DNA of 64,000 bases, taken from the NCBI GenBank assembly GCA_024529925.1, contig JAFEUB010000896.1, positions 62,001 to 126,000 of the forward strand. The letters run 5' to 3'. Made by a program: the position numbers and the translations under genes. The stretch is from Ophthalmolycus amberensis. Lineage: Eukaryota > Chordata > Actinopteri > Perciformes > Zoarcidae. Below the pieces are notes generated by a model that worked only from the letters and a program-made list of their open reading frames with translations, made no database searches and had not been told where the DNA came from. Positions 56,915-64,000 of this stretch are shown piece by piece; positions within the stretch are counted from its first letter, which is position 1, and every line of letters begins with the position of its first letter.

Positions 56915-57950
56915 ATTTGATTGTGCATCATTTTTTATTCATTTCAACAGACTAGTTTTGTTCACCAGTCTTTAAACTTGCTCAAAATTAAAGGTGACTT
57001 AAAGAACCCTCAAACAAAACAAAATCAATCCCCTTCTCTCCAGGTTTCAAAGGCATTCTTTAAATGTCAGCAATTGTCTAACTTCACACATGTTCAACAC
57101 TGAAATTAAACTGGGGGAGTAATGTTAAAAGTAAGTAAACCTTCTACAACAGAAAATGACAGAGGAGAAACTGAATGAGAAGAAAGTGCGTAGTTATGGT
57201 TTAACCACGCAGGATATATACCAGAGTTCTGCTGAACCAACAGATCTAATCTCTTCAATACAATACTGCGTTTTTGCTTCCTCGCAATGGTATTGGAACA
57301 AAATCCCAGGGCATTGATCTCAAACCCAAAAGCTATCCCCTAGAAGGGTGATGAAGTAGTACGACTCCAAATTATTACCTGTGATAAACACTGACATGTA
57401 CTTGTTTCCATTTATTCAAAGCTGAAGTTCAACACTGATGCCGGAGCACTGAGTATCTTGGAAAGATTTTAAAAAGGTGCAACGCGCCTGCAGCTGGCTG
57501 ACTGCTACTCTAATATTAAGCACCTATAAAGATCTAATTAATATTACTCATGGATCCTAGATGCTCAGGGTCAAACTTCAGGAAAGTTGGACATCATACA
57601 GCAACCACTGTGATACAAGCCATTAAAAGTCTAAAGCGCACCTAATGTGAACCAGCAGCTTGTTAAATCCCGGCTTTACTTAGCATCGCAACAAAATGTT
57701 ATCCATCAGGCTTGCAGTGTACCAGGAGGTTGTAGCAAAGCTTTGACCTAGTTGTACAATGAAAAATTAAGGTATATGAAACTGATGGAATGCCACCCAA
57801 ACAATGGATCAAGCCCACAAACAATGACCGAAAGCAGAGTATACTTTGGCGACCTCCTAAAACCTTTTTCCGAGAAATATCTGCATGGCAATAAAAACAG
57901 CGGGAAGATCAACTCAAGAAACAATGTGATGAAATGAACTTCAGTGTTGT
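56915..57950 (-). other. rnf10: rnf10 3' UTR with poly(A) signal
   Basis: From the TAG at 57951-57953 to a minus-strand AATAAA at 56934-56939. No coding signal seen. Confidence 0.55.
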
Positions 57951-60900
57951 CTACTTTGTGTGAACCATGGATGTGCTGAACAGAAGTTTCTTCTTTTTCT
58001 TCTTCTTCTTCTTTCCACCTTTCTCATCTGAAAGACAAGACACCGGGGATGAGTGCATGTTTTAAAACAAACAATTTAGCTTTAGAAATATCTAAATTAA
58101 ATGGACTTGATACAGTTCATTCGTAGATGCCAGACCTGGGTCAACCACAGGTTGTGGAGGAGCGGCTGAACCGCTGTCCAGCTGCAGAAGCGCCTTCTCA
58201 AAAGCCTGGCTGAAGGAGTTCTGGAAGCTGGGCACAGGGACGCGGTCCGACCCGTCGCTCTCTCCATCGCTGTCTGCTGCTGGGGGAGCTAGCATTGTAT
58301 CTGTATGGCACACAAGACACAATAGTGACTTCAGGAAGCCTTCAGGGAGTTACACTGATAAACATCCGTAAAAAAACAGGCTTTACAGGAAATACACAAT
58401 CATACACAGAGCTCCACTTATTTCCCCCACACCTATCCTTACGTGCTACTCGTAGTACCAACTGACACAAGTACAGAGCAAACTATGAATATAGTCATGT
58501 GTTGTGGTGTAGTAGTCTAACAGACCATTTCACAAGTGAAGCATTTTATCAGAATTACTTTAACGATACATGAGTCATGAGATATCAGAATGAGACACTC
58601 AACTTATTATTAAACCTACAGCACACATTAGAGTATGGCAGATGTTTCTGAATCTGTACTAAATTTAGTTTTTGTTATTAGAATTGTAACATTACATTTT
58701 CTAGTCACATCAGCATCTACAATTGTGCACTACCTGTCTTTGGAGTGATCCTGGGCCCAGCATCACCTCTGGCTTTCCCATCTCTTAGCATCTAGGACAC
58801 GGGACCATGTCAAGTATACAAGTTATGTTGTACAGTATAAGCCCTTCAGTTATGTGATGCATTTACCTTATGACAAAGGCAGTCTCAATTCATTATGTTG
58901 CCGTTTGTGTGTTTGCCATACACACCTGTGCAAAGGACATGCAGTGGGAGTCGTCCGCCACACTACCCACAATGGGTGAAGAGCTTTGCCCATTCAGATT
59001 TGGGAATATCATCCCATCTAAAAACAACAAAAGGAATGCTCAACTCACAACGTTCAACTGCTTAAGCATGAGCCATGAACAGGCAGAGATTACATTTATA
59101 GAAAGGAACAATAAAGTGCAGAGAAAGGAGCTTCTCTCACCAGAGGAAGGACTGCAGCTGAGGGGTGACGAGGGGGCAAAGGTGAAGTCAGGCTGCATTG
59201 GGTGGCTGCTGTTGTGAGGAGGAGATCCAAATGCTGGGAAATGGTGAAGGTTCTCCAATCCAATATGCACCTCTGGATCTGGGGAACATATGAATGCAAG
59301 TACAGTTACAAACCTCAGTCCGATATCTCTCAGATGTGTGTACATTTTTTCTGGAAGTGAGATTTTCCTCTTGTGACCTGAACTGCTGTACTTACATTTA
59401 CCCTGCTTCCTGTTCTCCTCAATTTCAATTCGCTTCTCTCTGCGCTTCTCATCCCTTGCTTTCTTCTGCCTCAGGTGCTTTCTCTTCTCCAAGTCATCTA
59501 GTAGTTTGCAGGAAAATATATACAATCAACAGTTAGAATAAATTAATTCTCCTTGCTACAACTGTGAATTCACATTCTGAGAAGAGGAAAAGTGTTCTAA
59601 CCTGCAAATGTGTCCAGAGTTTCTTTGGACAGGATTGGCGGCTGAAGGACTAACTCACAGATGCTGAACTCACATGTGAGTGGCAGATGTGCCAGATAGC
59701 GATGCCGGCGACGGATGTCCTGTAACAGAGCCATGTATGAGAAGTCAGCTGAAGCAATAACTTGGGTTGCCATTTTCAACGAGTTAAAGTTGTAACGTAT
59801 GCAGGTTACAGTAGATTGTAAAAGCAGCTTTTGGGGAGAATAAATACTGCCTTAAATTTGAAAACACCCATCCCTCCATCTGCTGAAAAAGTTCAACCAA
59901 AAATGATCGGAATGGCATCTGATTTGTGTTTCTTTGTTTTGCTGACCTCAGTGACTGTGTGTCCCACTATCTCCACCACTGTGGCAGTGATGGAGTCAGG
60001 ACTGGCCTCCAAGCTGCCGTATTCACGCAACAGACAGCGAACATTCACAGGATGCAGGAACATCTGCTGGCAGTCATCAGCTGGACGGACACATGGGAGA
60101 GGAAAGAAACGTCAACACTGAAACATAAAAGACAAACATACAGCCAAGGCAAACTAGTTCCTGCACCTTTTCATGGTCAGACTCCATAACTTTGTTTCAA
60201 TTACTATGTACAAGATTGTCCAGTTATGTTTAGAGCAGCGAATTAAGCACCTTGGTAGAAATAGTAGTAGGGTCCGTGCACCACGCTGGCTGAAGGGCGG
60301 CCTGACTCGGCCTTGCTGGCAGGGCTCTCCTCCTCAGGTTGGGGCTCCGGGGCTGCATCCATCATAGACTCTGGAGGCTCCTCAAGCACACTCTCCAGAA
60401 TACTTCCAGGGAAGCCTGGCAGCTCTGCAGTGGCTTCCTCTGGCACATCTGGGACCTCAGCCACCTCATCATCAAATGCAGAGGAGTACTGCAGCACAGG
60501 CTACGAAAGGAAAGACAGACATCTCTTACAAATCAGAAGCATGATACCATATAATAGAAGTAGAAGCTACGGCATCGGGGGAGAATATGCAAGTAAGATC
60601 ATTTGATCCTGTCAGCAATAGATAAAATATAGTCAAACAAGAATGTTGAAAAGATGCATTTTTAGACTCACCTTGGTGCTGCTGATGGTAGTGACCACTT
60701 CCTCCACAGGAGAAGTTTCTTCTAGAGTCAGAGAGGACAGATCAAAACTGTCTCTTACATTTGCCTTCTGCTGCTTCAGCAGCATTTCCTCCCGCTCCTA
60801 AAACATAAAGACACACAGTTAGAGAGGTAAATGTCAGTGTACACGTATGTATAGTTTTAGTCATAAAGTAAGTTTCATGTTTCACCTGGAGACACGCAGG

Positions 60901-63661
60901 AGAAACATGCATTGAGTGGCATAGCCAAAACCTACTTGTTAGACATTATCATTGTTTTTCAGGCCTGCTCCATTTATATATTTTGAATGTACTCATACTG
61001 TGATTTTTTGTTAACTATGTACTGCCTATTGGTTCATTTTTGACTCCAGACAAAAAACAACCGTGTGGTGTCACAGAGAGGCGTGTAGCTTCAGTTACCT
61101 GCAAAAGACACAGGGCGCTTTGGATGAAACAGCATTGGGCGTCCCCCTCCTGGCTGAGTTGAGCCTGCAGGACATCCTTCTCCTCTGCCACCAAGCTTAG
61201 AACCTGCGTCGCAGAGGTCAGCAGCAGCTTGGAGTACGGACTAAGACACGTATCTAGAAAACAACATTCAAAATTGAGTAGAGAATCTTCCAACAACATA
61301 ACCCGACTTCAAGGACATAAAAAGTCTGTATGTAGAAGGTGCTATAGAATTACTGTGAGCCATATAAAATCATTTTGAAGACTATGATGCTTCGAGGAAA
61401 TTAAGACTTTCATAAAAGGTGGCCCTGTGTCTCACCTCCAAAGCGAACAGGCTCCTCCACCTTCTCCCACTGAGAGCTAGGCATGGCCACCAGAGCACCC
61501 TTTTCCCTCTGCATCAGGCGCATGGTGATCACATCTCCAGCCACATACTGCCTGGTCGCCATCGCAACCACACTGCAAAATGGAACCAATTGTTAAGAGT
61601 AACTGTCAAAGAAACTCAACCAAACCAAAATAAATCAAAATGAATCTGCCACTATGTGAAGGCTTTATTGTTTTCCTTGTTAAAAGAAAGATTTGCTCCT
61701 CTCCTACTGCTTTCTTTGACCTCAGAGTTAGCCTACAGAGGTTTTTCATTTATTTTTTACCTCTTCAGGTCAGCGGTGTGAACTTCCTCATAGCAGATTG
61801 GGCACTTGGACCAGCTCTTGTCACCAAGAGACAGGTAGTGCAGCATGCACGGCCAGCAGAAGATGTGTCCACAGCGGGTGATGCGGGCTGACAAAGGAGG
61901 GTAGAGGCAGATGGGGCAAGACGGCACCTCGTGGCTGTAGATGCGCTGTAGACGAACAGAAGCGGATTGTGATTACGTGCATCAGTATGTAAATGAAAGT
62001 GGGCTTTATTACTTATACACACGTACTGGTAGCACAGTTCAACAGATAACAGGCACTCACCACTTGCTCCACACAGTCCCAGTTGACCAGAGTGTCTGGA
62101 TCAGTGAAGTGAGCCTTGTAGTCCTGGTCATCAGTCACCACAAACTGGCAACTAAAACACACAAAGTGTGTTAACTCGCACATCTGTTTGCCACATCTGT
62201 TTCATGTTGGGTACGGAGGGGTTGCTTACTTGGCCTGCAGAAACAGCTCCTTGTTGAAGGGCTTGTGCTTGTGGCCCCATTTGTTTCGGCGGCCCCAACC
62301 GGAGTGGCCTCCATCTCCGATGCCACCGATACCTCCGCGGGGTTCAAAGGTGAAGTTCAACAGGTGGTTGAGGCTTATTTTTTTCGGTCCAGCAAATTGA
62401 GCCGGGCTAAACTCGGCCCGGCGTGTCTCTGCTACCTGGAGAAGCAGAAGTGGAAAAGAATCTGTAACGCATATTTGAGCTGCTGACATTTTTTTCAAAT
62501 ATATAAGATAATGTTTTTTCTTTTTTAAAGGATGATCCATTCGGAATACCAACCTCCTCCCGTCGTCCTCCGCCTGCAACTCCATACTGTCGCGCTCCAC
62601 CTCTCTGAGGGGGTCTCTTGTCAAAATTCTTGCTTTTCTGTGAATTGGTGTGGCGAGAGCCTTGAAAACTTTCACTTTTAGGAAGGGAGGGCTCGCGCTT
62701 ACGGCCGTTGCGCTTGGAGCCTCCATTATTTTTACCTTCTGAAAAAAAAAAAAGAAGAAAAAAAAAGGTATAAGCAACACAAACAGAAATATTATCCTTC
62801 AATATAACATATATATTTTGCTGGTGCCTGATTTTAAAGATGTTAACCAGAAAGTCCTGGAGGAAAAAAGAAAGTAATATGGGGGGCTTTGTAGCCTGGT
62901 TTCATGTAGTCATGTCAACATTTGTAATTAAATCTATCATTAGTGCGATGGGTTACAATAAGGCCTTCCGTAAACTGTCACTCCAGCTGAGGAAATCCTT
63001 GTATGCAACCCACATACAGCATATTACAGAACTGACCACTAAAATAAAAAGGGGCAGCCTCTTTAGGTTACCGATTGTCCAGCTTCAAAGTGGGGTGTTT
63101 AACATTTATTGATGCCAGGAACAACTTCCACACATCTTTAGGAAACATATATTAGCTGTACACAAAATATGTGCATGAGACGAATTATGCAATACAAAAA
63201 AAAGGTGCAAACATTAAGTCACTTAATCGATTGTTGTGTAAATAATAATAATAAATAAATAGTTCAAGGTACAACTTTCTTTTTGCAGAAGTTGATTGTT
63301 AAAATGTGTCTCTGCATCCAACTGCGGTGCATAAATACAGGGCAACGGGTATTACATATATAATGTTGTGTGCAAGTATTAGATAACGTTACAGCTCTGA
63401 CTGTGAGAGGGCCAAATGTTTGACAACGACGTCATCCGTACCAGATAAACAACCTCTGTGCTACTGCTAGGCCCCAGCAGACCACAAGGCAAAGACTGTT
63501 TAGCTGAGAGTACACTATGTTTGACAACTTCGAGCGACGGTTGTGTTGTGCACTGAGGTCTTTTCACCTGTTTTGGGTTTAGAGTCGGCCGCTGTTGGGC
63601 CTGTGGAGCTGGAACGGGGCGGAACCTTGGTGTTGGTGCTGCTGTTGGGGTTTTTCTCCAT
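57951..63661 (-). CDS. rnf10: RING finger protein 10 (17 coding exons)
   Basis: Exons: 63568-63661, 62554-62738, 62230-62435, 62061-62151, 61761-61945, 61436-61572, 61099-61253, 60672-60797, 60251-60500, 59947-60080, 59602-59719, 59396-59497, 59141-59278, 58926-59017, 58734-58791, 58136-58300, 57951-58027. All phases agree and the product is about 770 residues (human about 811). Signatures: GPKKISLNHLLNFTFEPRG, KPFNKELFLQANCQFVV, a C3HC4 RING with ligands Cys202, 205, 217, His219, Cys222, 225, 240, 243 (CPIC, CGHIFCWPC, CPIC), YYYFYQADDCQQMFLHPVNV, RHRYLAHLPLTCEFSICEL, a basic EKRRE helix, VPVPSFQNSFSQAFEKALL and a poly-lysine tail before LLFSTSMVHTK. The start chosen, MEKNPNSSTN, aligns with an internal MDKNSGSN of human RNF10, so the fish form looks slightly shorter at the N-terminus. 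As a RING protein it is a presumed E3 ubiquitin ligase. Confidence 0.95.
61761..61945 (-). other. rnf10: rnf10 RING-domain exon
   Basis: Encodes RIYSHEVPSCPICLYPP through YEEVHTADLK with all eight zinc ligands of a C3HC4 RING intact. Confidence 0.95.
62739..63567 (-). other. rnf10: rnf10 intron 1
   Basis: About 830 bases, AT rich. A plus-strand open frame at 62840-63112 has no recognisable domain. No regulatory element can be named. Confidence 0.6.
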
Positions 63662-64000
63662 GTTTGTCTCCGTGCAGTGAGTGGTTCTGGGGCAGAGCTC
63701 CGGGTAGAGAGCCACCAAGCTCTCCAACGTCAAACGGAAAAACAAAAGGGGAAATCGGGCAGTAGTGAGTGCGGGTCAGGCGACGAAGGCCCTGGTTCAT
63801 TTCTGTCAAACACGGAGACTCCATCACGGTGACATCTTGACTATAAAACAAGGAAAAAACAAGAGACACGATTTCGGCGTCTCAAGTTATGGAGGCTGTC
63901 GGTAGAGAGGACGAAAGCTCGCCACGCGGGGCCAAGACCCCCGAATTTAAGGCTTTTACTTGCTAAGGAAATCAAAATGCCCTTAACAAGACGTTAAATG
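63662..64000 (-). promoter_or_regulatory. rnf10: rnf10 5' UTR and upstream region
   Basis: No in-frame ATG lies between the chosen start and the preceding stop. An upstream ATG at 63822-63824 opens an 82-codon frame in another phase that overlaps the main start. Further upstream is moderately GC rich without a TATA box. The promoter may extend beyond the window. Confidence 0.4.

Noticed and set aside
62840..63112. Plus-strand open frame of 90 codons in rnf10 intron 1
   Set aside because: No recognised domain, no splice or promoter context, AT-rich composition.
63889..63963. Plus-strand ATG opening a 24-codon frame beside the rnf10 promoter
   Set aside because: Too short, no downstream donor or homology; not enough for a divergent gene.
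1..64000. CRISPR arrays, tRNA, rRNA or operon-like structure
   Set aside because: None seen; repeats are simple microsatellites or transposon-like, and genes are intron-split with separate promoters.

Overview
This is a vertebrate nuclear genome window from a ray-finned (teleost) fish. The genes are split by GT-AG introns, beta-crystallin lens genes are present, and the non-coding DNA carries fish-type dispersed repeats and many microsatellites. By spliced homology I read six protein genes, all on the minus strand. From high to low coordinate, which is their transcription direction, they are rnf10 (57951-63661), a KIAA1671 homologue (31929-53355), crybb3 (27666-29161), crybb2 (21375-22651), ctu1 (19017-20184) and paxillin (1957-17743). 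No prokaryotic feature, CRISPR array, rRNA or tRNA was recognised. All coordinates are hand-derived from splice signals and reading phase, and nearly all exon lengths agree with phase.

Layout. 1-1956 is the paxillin 3' UTR, and 1957-17743 is paxillin with 14 coding exons and a 9.4 kb first intron. 17.7-18.0 kb is the paxillin 5' end. 18.0-18.4 kb holds a LINE-like tail. 18.4-21.0 kb is ctu1, 21.2-23.1 kb is crybb2 and 27.5-29.6 kb is crybb3, each crystallin with its own TATA box. The 4.4 kb between the crystallins contains a 1148 bp non-autonomous hAT-like element with an 8 bp target duplication. 30.2-56.1 kb is the KIAA1671 homologue, with huge introns carrying repeats and a second small terminal-inverted-repeat element. 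56.9-63.9 kb is rnf10.

The genes are not one pathway. Paxillin is a focal-adhesion scaffold, Ctu1 thiolates tRNA wobble uridines, CrybB2 and CrybB3 are lens structural proteins, the KIAA1671 homologue ends in a tankyrase-binding-protein-like domain, and Rnf10 is a RING protein. The interest is synteny. From memory, human CRYBB2, CRYBB3 and KIAA1671 sit together on 22q11, whereas PXN and RNF10 sit on 12q24, so this window joins two human blocks.

I found no convincing new biological system. The observations most worth checking are three single-base frame disruptions in otherwise intact genes (one in paxillin, two in the KIAA1671 homologue), all at homopolymers and all consistent with one extra base. 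Others are a Pro/Gly-rich C-terminal extension on CrybB3, a three-exon cassette that would turn classic paxillin into a 1183-residue form, a recent 60 bp and an older tandem duplication in the KIAA1671 homologue's charged helix, and the two transposon-like elements.
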